NCBI RefSeq assembly: GCF_000429665.1
Contig: NZ_AUCH01000015.1
Coordinates: forward strand, 1 to 64,000
Direction: 5' to 3'
From: Azovibrio restrictus DSM 23866
Lineage (GTDB): Bacteria; Pseudomonadota; Gammaproteobacteria; Burkholderiales; Rhodocyclaceae
DNA length: 64,000 bases
The translations under genes were made by a program, and so were the position numbers. This document shows positions 42,876 through 50,864 of this stretch, one piece after another. The notes beneath the pieces are model-generated. The model was given only the letters and a program-made list of their open reading frames with translations, had not been told where the DNA came from and ran no database searches. Within the stretch, counting starts at the first letter, position 1; each line of letters opens with the position of its first letter.

Positions 42876-43832
42876 CCAGTCCTTGCCGTCTCCCTCCTCG
42901 TCCTCGTCGGCATGGGCCCGGGCCAGTTTTTCCAGGGCGCTGCCCAGCTCGGCGGGGGAGCGTCCCTGGCGGCGCAGGGTGGCGGCGGCGTAGTCGTCGG
43001 CCTCCCGTTCCATGTCCCGGGAGTAGTTGGAGGTGAGGGCCAGGGTGGAGAGGCCCGCGGCCAGGGAGGAGACGTCCCCGAGGTAGGCGGCGGTGAAGGC
43101 GGCCACCACCGAGGACTGGATCAGCTGGCGCAGGCCGTGCCGTTCGCGCACGTGACCCAGTTCGTGGGCCAGGACCGCCAGGACCTCTGCGTCGCTGGCG
43201 GGCATCTGCACCAGTTCATCGAACAGCACCACCTGGCCGTCGGGCAGGGCAAAGGCATTGGGGCCGATCCGGGGGGCGCTGCGAAAATGCAGTTTCAGGC
43301 TCTTCCGGTAGGGTTCCAGGGCCGGGTCGGCGGCGGCCAGGGCGAGAAAGTCCCGGGTCAGCCGTTCCTGGTACTCCGCGGGCAGGCGGCTTTCCTTGAG
43401 CATCCCCTTGTCCAGGGCGGTCAGGGTCTGGCTGGAGACCTGTTCCAGGGCGGCGGCGGGAATCAGCGGGGCCACCACCTGAGCGCTCCAGGGCAGGCCC
43501 CACTGGTAAAAACCGGCCAGGATCAGGACGATGGCGGCCAGGGCGCCAATGCTCCAGCGCCAGCGTCCCTGGAGCCTGACGGTGGCGGATTCCCGGTGGC
43601 CCAGTTCCTCGAGCAGGGCCAGCAGCGCCGCATCCTGAGGTGCTTCGCAGTAGGCCCCGTCGGCAAAGCGCAGGGTGCGGGGAGCCCGGCCCTGGGGTTC
43701 GGAGATTTCCAGCTCCGCCAGGGGCACCCGGCGCTCCACCCCTTCCCCCGCCAGCAGCAGGAAACCGGCTTCTGCCCGCAGCCGTACCCGCTGGCGGCGG
43801 GAGCTGCGGCCATCGAAGTAGGCGGCCTCCAT
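42822..43832 (-). CDS. M48-family zinc metallopeptidase
   Basis: A 336-residue membrane-anchored peptidase. An N-terminal domain of about 85 residues (beta-rich, unrecognised) is followed by a membrane helix (about 93-112) and the M48 catalytic domain. The zinc motif is HELGH at 223-227, and the third ligand is the Glu in EREADDYA near 276. The layout resembles BepA/YcaL-type envelope quality-control peptidases but with the domain on the far side of one helix. It lies 2 bases after the J-domain/DUF898 gene, so the two form an operon. Confidence 0.92.
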   Translation of the reverse strand: MEAAYFDGRSSRRQRVRLRAEAGFLLLAGEGVERRVPLAELEISEPQGRAPRTLRFADGAYCEAPQDAALLALLEELGHRESATVRLQGRWRWSIGALAAIVLILAGFYQWGLPWSAQVVAPLIPAAALEQVSSQTLTALDKGMLKESRLPAEYQERLTRDFLALAAADPALEPYRKSLKLHFRSAPRIGPNAFALPDGQVVLFDELVQMPASDAEVLAVLAHELGHVRERHGLRQLIQSSVVAAFTAAYLGDVSSLAAGLSTLALTSNYSRDMEREADDYAAATLRRQGRSPAELGSALEKLARAHADEDEEGDGKDWLSSHPDTRERIRRLNSQ

Positions 43833-43834
43833 GC

Positions 43835-45337
43835 TCAGAGGGCGATGTCCAGGTCGAAGGCGTCGGCGATTTCCTCGCCGACGGCCCGGCGCTGTTCCAC
43901 CGCCTTGCCGATGAAGTCATCCAGGCTGTCCTGGGTGACCAGGGCGGTATGTTCCGCCCGGTAGGCCGCCAGCCGGACCTTGGCCCAGGGCCAGTACAGG
44001 CCCAGGGTGATCAGGGTCAGCAGCCAGTTCACGAAGAACAGCACGAACAGGCTCTTGAAGCCCTGGTCGCTGGCGAACAGGTGCTCGCCCACCCGGGTGT
44101 GGTTCCACACCAGGTTGGCCGTGCGGGCCTGGACGTAGGGTTGCACCACCGCCAGCAGGAAGAGGTACACCAGGCCCATGGCCAGGAAGGCGCCGCCCAT
44201 CATGGCCAACAAGACCGGGATGCCGTAGCCCTGCAGGCCGGCCATCAGTATTCCGGCGACGATACCCGCGATCAGCATCGGCAGGACGGCGATCAGGGAA
44301 GCGCGCAGGAAGATGCCGTAAAAAGCCCCCAGGCTGGGGTCGCTGCTGAAGCGCTGGCCGCCGAAGGACAGGTTGTTGAGCTGGAACAGCTTGACGCGGC
44401 GGATGAAGGCGGGCAGGGCCAGGCCGAAGGTCACCATGGTGAGCAGGCCGTAGCCGAGGAAGACCTTGAGGGCTTCCATGTAGCTGCCATGGAAGTCGAA
44501 GCGCAGGCCCCGGTAGGAGGTGTTGCGGGCCCGGAACACCAGGGAGCGCTGGATCAGCCAGGGCACCACGGGCATGAGCAGGATCAGCAGGATGGGGTGG
44601 AGCAGGGGCGCCAGGTTTTCCGTGGCGCTCAGGATGAGCAGCAGGGTCCAGGCGATGGCGCGGCCCTTGAGGATGGCCTTGGGGTCCCCGTGATAGTCGA
44701 AGCCGCTGCCATCCAGCAGGGTGTTGCGGTGGAAGTACTGCTCCCGGCGCACCTTGGCCCAGGCCGAGTAGATGCCCAGGGTGAGGATGGAGAGCGCCAG
44801 GTTTACGATCCAGATGCGGAAATACTCGCCGCCGGAGCCGGTGAACTGGAAGTTGTGCTGCACCGGGTCGCGGATTTCCGGCACGCCGCTGCGGGGTGCA
44901 GGGGGCGGCTCCCGGGGCGGCGGGGGCGGTTCCAGGGTGAGGCCGGCGATGGCCGGCGCGGCCTCTGGCAGGGGGGCGGGGGCCACGGCCGGGGTTGCCC
45001 GGCTGGTGTCGGCGCCAGTGGTGTCGGCGCTAGTGGTGGTGGGCGCCAGTGCAATGGGCGCAATTGGGGCGATGGGCGCCGGGGCGCTGTCGTCAGCGGC
45101 GGGGGGCTGTTCCCCCAGCAACTGCCGGTCGTAGTCGGCTTTCAGTACCGGGTCCTTCAGGTGGGCAAAGGCTTCCTGCAGGGCGTCGAAGTCGGCGGCG
45201 GGCAGGGGGCGGCCTTGCTGCTGGTGCTGGAGAAAGCGCTGCATGGCCTTGCGGTAGGCCATCTGGACGGCGTCGGGGGAGGCGCCGTCGGGGAGCCCCA
45301 GGGTCAGGTAGTGGTTTTTCAGGTCCGGGGCGTTCAA
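43835..45337 (-). CDS. DUF898 membrane protein with J-domain-like N-terminus
   Basis: A 500-residue protein. Residues about 8-72 resemble a J domain (YLTLGLPDGASPDAVQMAYR and LKDPVLKADYD), but the HPD loop that stimulates Hsp70 is missing. An Ala/Pro/Thr-rich linker (about 75-160) leads to a DUF898/YjgN-type membrane region (about 170-470) with about eight helices, two repeated halves and the GIYSAWAKVRR and GLYWPWAKVRL motifs. It ends with the M48 peptidase gene 2 bases away, which suggests a shared envelope role. The function of DUF898 proteins is unknown. Confidence 0.82.
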   Translation of the reverse strand: MNAPDLKNHYLTLGLPDGASPDAVQMAYRKAMQRFLQHQQQGRPLPAADFDALQEAFAHLKDPVLKADYDRQLLGEQPPAADDSAPAPIAPIAPIALAPTTTSADTTGADTSRATPAVAPAPLPEAAPAIAGLTLEPPPPPREPPPAPRSGVPEIRDPVQHNFQFTGSGGEYFRIWIVNLALSILTLGIYSAWAKVRREQYFHRNTLLDGSGFDYHGDPKAILKGRAIAWTLLLILSATENLAPLLHPILLILLMPVVPWLIQRSLVFRARNTSYRGLRFDFHGSYMEALKVFLGYGLLTMVTFGLALPAFIRRVKLFQLNNLSFGGQRFSSDPSLGAFYGIFLRASLIAVLPMLIAGIVAGILMAGLQGYGIPVLLAMMGGAFLAMGLVYLFLLAVVQPYVQARTANLVWNHTRVGEHLFASDQGFKSLFVLFFVNWLLTLITLGLYWPWAKVRLAAYRAEHTALVTQDSLDDFIGKAVEQRRAVGEEIADAFDLDIAL

Positions 45338-45456
45338 GGCCGGGGGCTCCAGGAGGAGGGCAATGGAGGGAATGTAAATTCATGTTAGCGTCCTGCGCAA
45401 TGCCGGCCATCGGGCCCGAGCGGCATATGGTCGGGCCCGGCCCTCGTTGTTGCGAC

Positions 45457-45487
45457 TTGCATGAGGGCCGGGGGGCTGGGATACAAT
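45457..45487 (+). promoter_or_regulatory. Candidate promoter of the cobalamin operon
   Basis: TTGCAT at 45457-45462 and TACAAT at 45482-45487 are 19 bases apart and lie just before the riboswitch. The spacing is longer than ideal, so the call is weak. Confidence 0.35.
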
Positions 45488-45494
45488 CCGCCCC

Positions 45495-45685
45495 TTCGGG
45501 TGCCTGGGACCAGTTCATGGTCTGCAGGTGAAACGGGAAGTCCGGTGCCCCTGGATGCCATATCCAGCCATTCCGGCGCAGCCCCCGCTGCTGTAAGTCC
45601 GACGACCCCGCCATCACGCCACTGTGCTTCGCACGGGAAGGCCGGCGGGGAAGGTTGAGGATGAGCCAGAAGACCGGCCCGAAAG
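45495..45685 (+). promoter_or_regulatory. Cobalamin riboswitch
   Basis: The leader of the cobalt/cobalamin operon contains the conserved parts of the adenosylcobalamin riboswitch in order: the AAACGGGAAGTCCGGTG core (about 45531-45547), the GCAGCCCCCGCTGCTGTAA segment (about 45578-45596), and the B12 box AGCCAGAAGACCGGCC at 45664-45679. Cobalamin binding should switch off the downstream genes. Between the box and the cbiM start are about 130 bases that may hold the expression platform. Confidence 0.95.
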
Positions 45686-45816
45686 CGAGTGACACCATTC
45701 CCCGGGGTGAGGGACGGCTTGTGACGACCTACGGCCCGCCTGCATTCCGCCCCCGTCCTGAGCAGTTTTCCCCTTCCCCGCCTGGTGTCTTCCGACAGTT
45801 CGTCGAGGGGACGTTT

Positions 45817-46494
45817 ATGCACATCATGGAAGGTTTCCTGCCCGTGGCCCATGCCGCCGGGTGGACCCTGGCCTCTGCGCCATTCCTGGCCTGGGGCCTC
45901 ATCTCCCTGCGCCGCCGGCTGCGGGAACAACCGGAGCAGCGCATGCTGCTCGGGGTGGCCGCCGCTTTCGCCTTCATCCTGTCCGCCCTGAAGCTGCCTT
46001 CGGTGACCGGCAGTAGCTCCCACCCCACCGGGGTCGGGCTGGGGGCGGTCCTGTTCGGCCCCTTGGCTATGGTGCCCGTGGGCTTCGTGATCCTGTTGTT
46101 CCAGGCCCTGTTGCTGGCCCACGGGGGATTGACCACCCTGGGCGCCAACCTGTTCTCCCTGGGCATCGTCGGGCCTTTCGTGGCCGCCGGGGTGTTCCGG
46201 GCCCTGCGGGGGCTGGGCGCTTCCCTGGCCTTGGGCGTGTTCCTGGCCGCCGCCCTGGGGGATCTGGCCACCTACCTCACCACTTCCGTGCAGCTGGCCT
46301 GGGCCTTCCCCGACCCGGTGGGGGGCTTTGCCGCCTCCTTCGCCAAGTTTGCCGGCATCTTCGCCCTGACCCAGGTGCCCCTGGCCATCGTCGAAGGATT
46401 GCTCACCGTGGCCATCTTCAACGGCCTGGCCCGCTTCAACGGCGAGGAACTGCGCCGCCTGAAGTTGCTGCCCGGCCAGGAGGCTCGGGCATGA
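45817..46494 (+). CDS. cbiM: Cobalt ECF transporter S-component CbiM
   Basis: A 225-residue membrane protein that binds Co2+ in the energy-coupling-factor transporter. The mature N-terminus MHIMEGFLP is the invariant metal-binding start of the family, which fixes the start at 45817 although the frame is open upstream to 45655. Six or seven helices follow, with SSSHPTGVGLG and HGGLTTLGAN as conserved loops. The riboswitch upstream places it under cobalamin control. cbiN overlaps its end by 4 bases. Confidence 0.97.
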   Translation: MHIMEGFLPVAHAAGWTLASAPFLAWGLISLRRRLREQPEQRMLLGVAAAFAFILSALKLPSVTGSSSHPTGVGLGAVLFGPLAMVPVGFVILLFQALLLAHGGLTTLGANLFSLGIVGPFVAAGVFRALRGLGASLALGVFLAAALGDLATYLTTSVQLAWAFPDPVGGFAASFAKFAGIFALTQVPLAIVEGLLTVAIFNGLARFNGEELRRLKLLPGQEARA

Positions 46495-46826
46495 AGCGCA
46501 CATTCTGGATTTTCCCGGTGATCTTCCTGTGCGTGGCCCTGCCCCTGTGGCTGGTGCCGGCCCCCCCGGAAGGGGAGGAAGCCTTCTCCGGCGCCGACGG
46601 CAAGGCCGAATCCGCCATCACCGACATTGCGCCGGATTACACCCCCTGGTTCTCGCCCCTGCTGGAGCCGGCCGGGGGCGAGGTGGAATCCCTGCTGTTC
46701 GCCCTGCAGGCCGCCCTGGGGGCCGGAGTCATCGGCTACTGGCTGGGGGTTTCCGTGACCCGGGAAAAGCAGCGCCGGGAGCGGCAGTCCGCCTCCAGGG
46801 AGGGGCCGGGCGGCGATGCTGATTGA
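46491..46826 (+). CDS. cbiN: Cobalt transport protein CbiN
   Basis: A 111-residue small subunit of the CbiMNQO cobalt importer. Two membrane helices (about 5-22 and 70-88) flank a periplasmic loop with GEEAFSGADGKAE and DYTPWFSPLLEP, the family's typical loop. It overlaps cbiM by 4 bases and cbiQ by 11, so the subunits are translated together. Confidence 0.93.
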   Translation: MKRTFWIFPVIFLCVALPLWLVPAPPEGEEAFSGADGKAESAITDIAPDYTPWFSPLLEPAGGEVESLLFALQAALGAGVIGYWLGVSVTREKQRRERQSASREGPGGDAD

Positions 46827-47553
46827 TCGCTGCGCCCACGCCAGCCCCTGGCGCCGGATCAGTCCGGCCGCCAAGGGACTGTTCGCCCTGGCGGCCCTGC
46901 TCGGCGCCTATCTGGCGCCGAGCCCCGGGCTGGCCCTGGGACTGGCCTTGGGGCTGGTGCTCCTGACCCTGGCCGGGGCCCGGGTGCCTCTGCCCGATTA
47001 CCTGGGGGCGGCGGCGCCGGCCCTGGGGTTTCTGGCCCTGGGCTGCGCCTCCCTGCTGTTTTCCCTGGGCGGGCCGGGGGGCTTGGCACCCCGCTTCCTG
47101 CCCGAGGCCCTGGACCCGGCGGCCCGGCTCGGGGCTCGTTCCCTGGCGGCCCTGGCCGCCCTGCTGTTCTTGGTGCTGAGCACTCCCCTGCCGCATCTGA
47201 TCGCCCTGCTGCGGCAGCTGCGTTGCCCGGAAGTGCTGCTCGACCTGATGGTGCTTTGCTACCGGATGCTGTTCGTCTTTGCCACCGTGTTCCGGGATGG
47301 GCGCACCGCCCAGGCGGCCCGGCTCGGCCACGCGGGGGCCCGGCGCAGCCTGCGTTCCCTGGGCCTGCTGGCGGCGGGGCTGCTGCCCCAGGTCTGGTTG
47401 CGGGCCCTGGAACTGCACCAGGCGGCCCTGCTGCGCCTGGGGGACGGGCCCCTGCGTTTTCTCGCCCCGAGCTTTCCACGGGCCCGGCAGGAGCTGGCCT
47501 GGGCGGCCGCCGGCAGCCTGGGCTTGCTGCTGGGGCTGGGAGTCCTGGCGTGA
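46816..47553 (+). CDS. cbiQ: Cobalt ECF transporter T-component CbiQ
   Basis: A 245-residue transmembrane coupling subunit. It has about five helices and the cytoplasmic Ala-Arg-x-x-Arg-type coupling motif region (DGRTAQAARLGHAGARRSLRS reduced here to its AARLGHAGARR core) that contacts the ATPase. It starts inside cbiN and its stop overlaps the GTG start of cbiO. The N-terminus DRCAHASPWRRISPAAK is normal for CbiQ. Confidence 0.93.
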   Translation: MLIDRCAHASPWRRISPAAKGLFALAALLGAYLAPSPGLALGLALGLVLLTLAGARVPLPDYLGAAAPALGFLALGCASLLFSLGGPGGLAPRFLPEALDPAARLGARSLAALAALLFLVLSTPLPHLIALLRQLRCPEVLLDLMVLCYRMLFVFATVFRDGRTAQAARLGHAGARRSLRSLGLLAAGLLPQVWLRALELHQAALLRLGDGPLRFLAPSFPRARQELAWAAAGSLGLLLGLGVLA

Positions 47554-48410
47554 GCGGTGAGGCCTTGCTGCGCTTCGCCGCCGTCTGCCAGCGCTACGAG
47601 GATGGCAGCCGGGGGCTGGAGGAGTGCAGCCTGAGCATCCGCCCGGGCAGCCGCAATGCCCTGCTGGGGCCCAACGGGGCCGGCAAGACCACCCTGCTGC
47701 TGCATGGGGTCGGCCTGTTGCGTCCGGCCCGGGGACAGGTGGAATTCCAGGGCCGCCCCCTGGATTACGGCCGGGCCGGCCTGCGCCAGCTGCGCCAGCG
47801 GGTCGGCCTGGTGTTCCAGAACCCGGAGCGGCAGCTCCTGTCTGCCAGCGTCTACGAAGATATCTCCTTCGGTCCTCTCAACCTGGGCCTGCCCGAGGCC
47901 CAGGTGCGGCAGCGGGTGGAGGCGGCCCTGGGAGCGGTGGGCCTGGCCGACTGCCGGGAGCGGGCCGTGCATCAGCTCAGCTTCGGCCAGAAGAAGCGGG
48001 TCTGCATCGCCGGGGTGCTGGCCATGGAGCCCGAGCTGCTGCTCCTGGACGAACCCCTGGCGGGCCTGGATGGCCCCATGCGGCGGGAGTTCGAGGCCCT
48101 CCTGGAGCAGCTGGCCGGGCAGGGCATCACCATCCTGCTCAGCACCCACGACGTGGATTTTGCCTACCGCTGGGCTGACGACCTGCATCTGCTGGCTGAA
48201 GGCCGCTGCCTGGCCTCCTTCCCGGCCCGGGAGCTGCCCCGGCAACAAGCCCTCCTGGCCGCAGCCGGGCAGGCCCTGCCTGCCGTGCTGGGCCTGCACC
48301 GGCGCCTGGCGGACCTGGGCCTCCTGCCCGACGAACCGCCCCGCAGCCTGGACGCCCTGCTGGCGGCCCTGGATGGGGCCGCTCCCGATCTGAAAAGGAA
48401 TCCTGCATGA
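47550..48410 (+). CDS. cbiO: Cobalt ECF transporter ATPase CbiO
   Basis: A 286-residue ABC ATPase powering cobalt uptake. Walker A is GPNGAGKTT (about residue 40), the Q loop is VFQNPERQLL, the signature is LSFGQKKRVCIAGVL, and Walker B is LLLLDEPLAGLD, followed by the switch His in STHDVDFAYRWAD. The GTG at 47550 overlaps the cbiQ stop as GTGA. About 50 C-terminal residues extend past the ATPase domain. cobM overlaps its end by 4 bases. Confidence 0.95.
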   Translation: MSGEALLRFAAVCQRYEDGSRGLEECSLSIRPGSRNALLGPNGAGKTTLLLHGVGLLRPARGQVEFQGRPLDYGRAGLRQLRQRVGLVFQNPERQLLSASVYEDISFGPLNLGLPEAQVRQRVEAALGAVGLADCRERAVHQLSFGQKKRVCIAGVLAMEPELLLLDEPLAGLDGPMRREFEALLEQLAGQGITILLSTHDVDFAYRWADDLHLLAEGRCLASFPARELPRQQALLAAAGQALPAVLGLHRRLADLGLLPDEPPRSLDALLAALDGAAPDLKRNPA

Positions 48411-49186
48411 CCGGAAAAATCTGGTTCGTGGGCGCCGGTCCCGGCGACCCGGAACTCATCACCGTGAAAGGCCGCCGCCTGCTGGAAGCGGCTGGCGCCA
48501 TCCTGTTCGCCGGCTCGCTGGTGGACCAGGCCGCCACGCTTTACGCCCCGGCGGGCTGCGAAATCCGCGACTCCAAGGACATGACCCTGGAGGAAATGAC
48601 CGCCTGGCTGCTAGACGCCGCCGCCCGCCACGCCACCGTGGTGCGCCTGCAGACCGGCGACCCGGGCCTCTACGGCGCCCTGATCGAGATGACCCGCCCC
48701 CTCACTGCCGCTGGCATCGAGTGGGCGGTGGTGCCCGGGGTTTCCTCGGCGCTCGCCTCGGCCGCCGCCGCCGGCGAGACCCTGACCCTGCCGGAAGTGA
48801 CCCAGACGGTGATCCTCACCCGGGTCGCCGGCCGCACCCCCATGCCGCCCGGCGAGGAGCTGGAGGCGCTCGCAGCCCACCGCACGACGCTCTGCATTTT
48901 CCTTTCCATCACCCTGCTGCACGAGGTGCAGCGCGCCCTGCTGGCCGCCGGCTGGGCCGAGGATGCACCCATCCTGGTGGTGCAGAAGGCCTCCTGGCCC
49001 GGGGAGGAAAAGATCGTGCGCGGCACCATCGCGGACATCAAGAAAAAGTGCCAAGCGGAGAAGATTGCCGCCCAGGCCATGATCATCGCCAGCCCCACCC
49101 TGGGGGCCGCCGACTGGCCGGAGCTGGCCCGCTCCAAACTCTACGACCCATCCTTTTCACACCGCTTCCGGCGGGCATCGGAGTAA
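48407..49186 (+). CDS. cobM: Precorrin-4/cobalt-precorrin-4 C11-methyltransferase
   Basis: A 259-residue corrin-ring methyltransferase (CobM/CbiF) adding the C11 methyl group from SAM. The N-terminal GAGPGDPELITVKG, the second motif TGDPGLYGAL and PGVSSALASAAAAGETLTLPE are the family signatures. It overlaps cbiO by 4 bases. Because CbiD, CbiG and CbiX are encoded next to it, it probably acts on the cobalt-containing intermediate. Confidence 0.95.
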   Translation: MTGKIWFVGAGPGDPELITVKGRRLLEAAGAILFAGSLVDQAATLYAPAGCEIRDSKDMTLEEMTAWLLDAAARHATVVRLQTGDPGLYGALIEMTRPLTAAGIEWAVVPGVSSALASAAAAGETLTLPEVTQTVILTRVAGRTPMPPGEELEALAAHRTTLCIFLSITLLHEVQRALLAAGWAEDAPILVVQKASWPGEEKIVRGTIADIKKKCQAEKIAAQAMIIASPTLGAADWPELARSKLYDPSFSHRFRRASE

Positions 49187-49190
49187 AACC

Positions 49191-50180
49191 ATGGACCTCA
49201 ACACCACCCTGCTGCTCGTCGGCCACGGTTCCCGCAACCGGGAAGGCAACAAGGAGATTCTCCACTTCGCTGCCCAGTGGCGGGAACGCCATCCCGAGTG
49301 GCGCATCGAGGTGTGCTTCATCGAACATGCGGAAGTGCTTCTGGACGAGGGCCTGGATCGAGCGGCCCGGGGCGCCACCCGGGTGCTGACCATTCCCTTC
49401 ATCCTGAACGCCGCCGGGCACGTGAAGATGGAACTGCCTGCCGCCCTGGGCCGGGCCCGGGAGCGCCATCCGGAAGTGCAGTTCGACGTGACCCGGCACC
49501 TGGGCATGGGGCGGGAGATCTTCGCCGTGCTACAGAGCCAGCTCGACCGGCTGATGAAGGCGCTGGCCGTGCCGGCGCCGGAGAACACCGGGGTGATCCT
49601 GCTCGGCCGCGGCTCCTCGGATGCCGGCGCCAACGGGGAGCTGGCCCGCATGGCCCGCTGGATCTTCGAGGCCCATGAGCACGAGCTGGTGGACCTGGCC
49701 TTCACCGGCGTCACCTGGCCGCGCCTGGAGACCGTGGTGCAGCGCCAGGTGAAGCTGGGGATGATGCAGATCTGCATCATCCCCGTGTATCTGTTCACCG
49801 GGGTGCTCATGGAGCGCATCAAGGCCCAGGTGGAGCGGCTGCAGCGCCAGTATCCCCAGGTGGCCTTCGCCCAGGCCGGGCATTTCGGCTTCGATCCCCT
49901 GATCTTCGACCTCCTGGACGCCCGGGTGGCAGGGCGGGAGCTGGAGGAGGGCAGCCTACTCGAATGCGACGGCTGCAAGTATCGCCTGGCCGCCGAGGAC
50001 GAGCACCTGCACGACCACAGCCACACCGCCACCCACGAGCACGGACATGAGCACGGACATGAGCACGGCGGCTGCGGCCATCCACATGGGGGCAAACATG
50101 AGCACGATCACGCCGTTGCCAGTTCCCACGGCCATTGCCATGGGCACAATCACTCCCACGATCATCACTCCCACGGGTAA
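49191..50180 (+). CDS. cbiX: Sirohydrochlorin cobaltochelatase CbiX with His-rich tail
   Basis: A 329-residue chelatase inserting Co2+ into sirohydrochlorin, the committed step of the early-cobalt (anaerobic) pathway. Two homologous halves are seen: one with LLLVGHGSRNREGN at the N-terminus and another from about residue 130 (ILLGRGSSDAGANGE). A short Cys-containing segment (ECDGCKYRL) precedes a tail of about 60 residues (270-329) that is mostly His, Gly, Glu and Asp. The tail contains DNA repeats of 12 bases near 50038-50068 and probably stores or hands over metal. Confidence 0.93.
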   Translation: MDLNTTLLLVGHGSRNREGNKEILHFAAQWRERHPEWRIEVCFIEHAEVLLDEGLDRAARGATRVLTIPFILNAAGHVKMELPAALGRARERHPEVQFDVTRHLGMGREIFAVLQSQLDRLMKALAVPAPENTGVILLGRGSSDAGANGELARMARWIFEAHEHELVDLAFTGVTWPRLETVVQRQVKLGMMQICIIPVYLFTGVLMERIKAQVERLQRQYPQVAFAQAGHFGFDPLIFDLLDARVAGRELEEGSLLECDGCKYRLAAEDEHLHDHSHTATHEHGHEHGHEHGGCGHPHGGKHEHDHAVASSHGHCHGHNHSHDHHSHG

Positions 50181-50183
50181 GCC

Positions 50184-50864
50184 ATGAACCACAACGCCAA
50201 CGTCGTCACCGAACAGCTCACCGCCGCCGGCCGCGCCATCGAGCACGATTCCTTCGCCATCATCGATGCCGAAGCCGGCCCCCACGCCTACAGCGCCGAC
50301 CAGTGGCCGGTGGTGCGGCGCATGATCCACGCCAACGCCGATTTCGAATTCAACGGCCTCACCGACTTCCATCCGGCAGCGGTGGAAGCGGGCCTGGCCG
50401 CCATCCTCAAGGGCGGCACCCCCATCGTGGCGGACGTGGAAATGATCTGCGTCGGCCTCTCCGCCAGCCGCCTCAAGCACTTCGGCGTCACCACCCACCA
50501 CTTCATTTCCGACGCCGACGTCATCGCCCAGGCCCAGGCCGAGGACACCACCCGGGCCGTGCAGGCCATGCGCAAGGCCCATCGCCAGGGCCTGCTGGAC
50601 GGGGCCATCGTCGGCATCGGCAACGCCCCCACGGCCCTCATCGAAGTGGTGCGCCTGATCAAGGAAGAAGGGGCCCGTCCGGCCCTGGTCATCGGCATGC
50701 CCGTGGGCTTCGTCTCCGCCGCCGAATCCAAGGACCTGATGGCCGAGGTGCAGGACGTGCCCTGGATCGTCATCCGTGGCCGCAAGGGCGGCTCCACCCT
50801 GGTGGTGGCGGCCATCCACGCCCTCCTCGGCGTCGCCGAAGCCCGCCAGCGCAATGCCGCCTGA
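50184..50864 (+). CDS. cobH: Precorrin-8X methylmutase
   Basis: A 226-residue methylmutase (CobH/CbiC) that moves the C11 methyl group to C12 to form hydrogenobyrinic or cobyrinic acid. Family motifs are VRRMIHANADFEF near residue 48, the ADVEMICVGLS segment, GNAPTAL, and GMPVGFVSAAESK. It starts 3 bases after cbiX and overlaps cbiD by 11 bases. Confidence 0.95.
   Translation: MNHNANVVTEQLTAAGRAIEHDSFAIIDAEAGPHAYSADQWPVVRRMIHANADFEFNGLTDFHPAAVEAGLAAILKGGTPIVADVEMICVGLSASRLKHFGVTTHHFISDADVIAQAQAEDTTRAVQAMRKAHRQGLLDGAIVGIGNAPTALIEVVRLIKEEGARPALVIGMPVGFVSAAESKDLMAEVQDVPWIVIRGRKGGSTLVVAAIHALLGVAEARQRNAA

Noticed and set aside
50038..50068. Short tandem repeats that might suggest a repeat array
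   Set aside because: They code the His-rich tail of CbiX in frame and lack the spacer pattern of a CRISPR.
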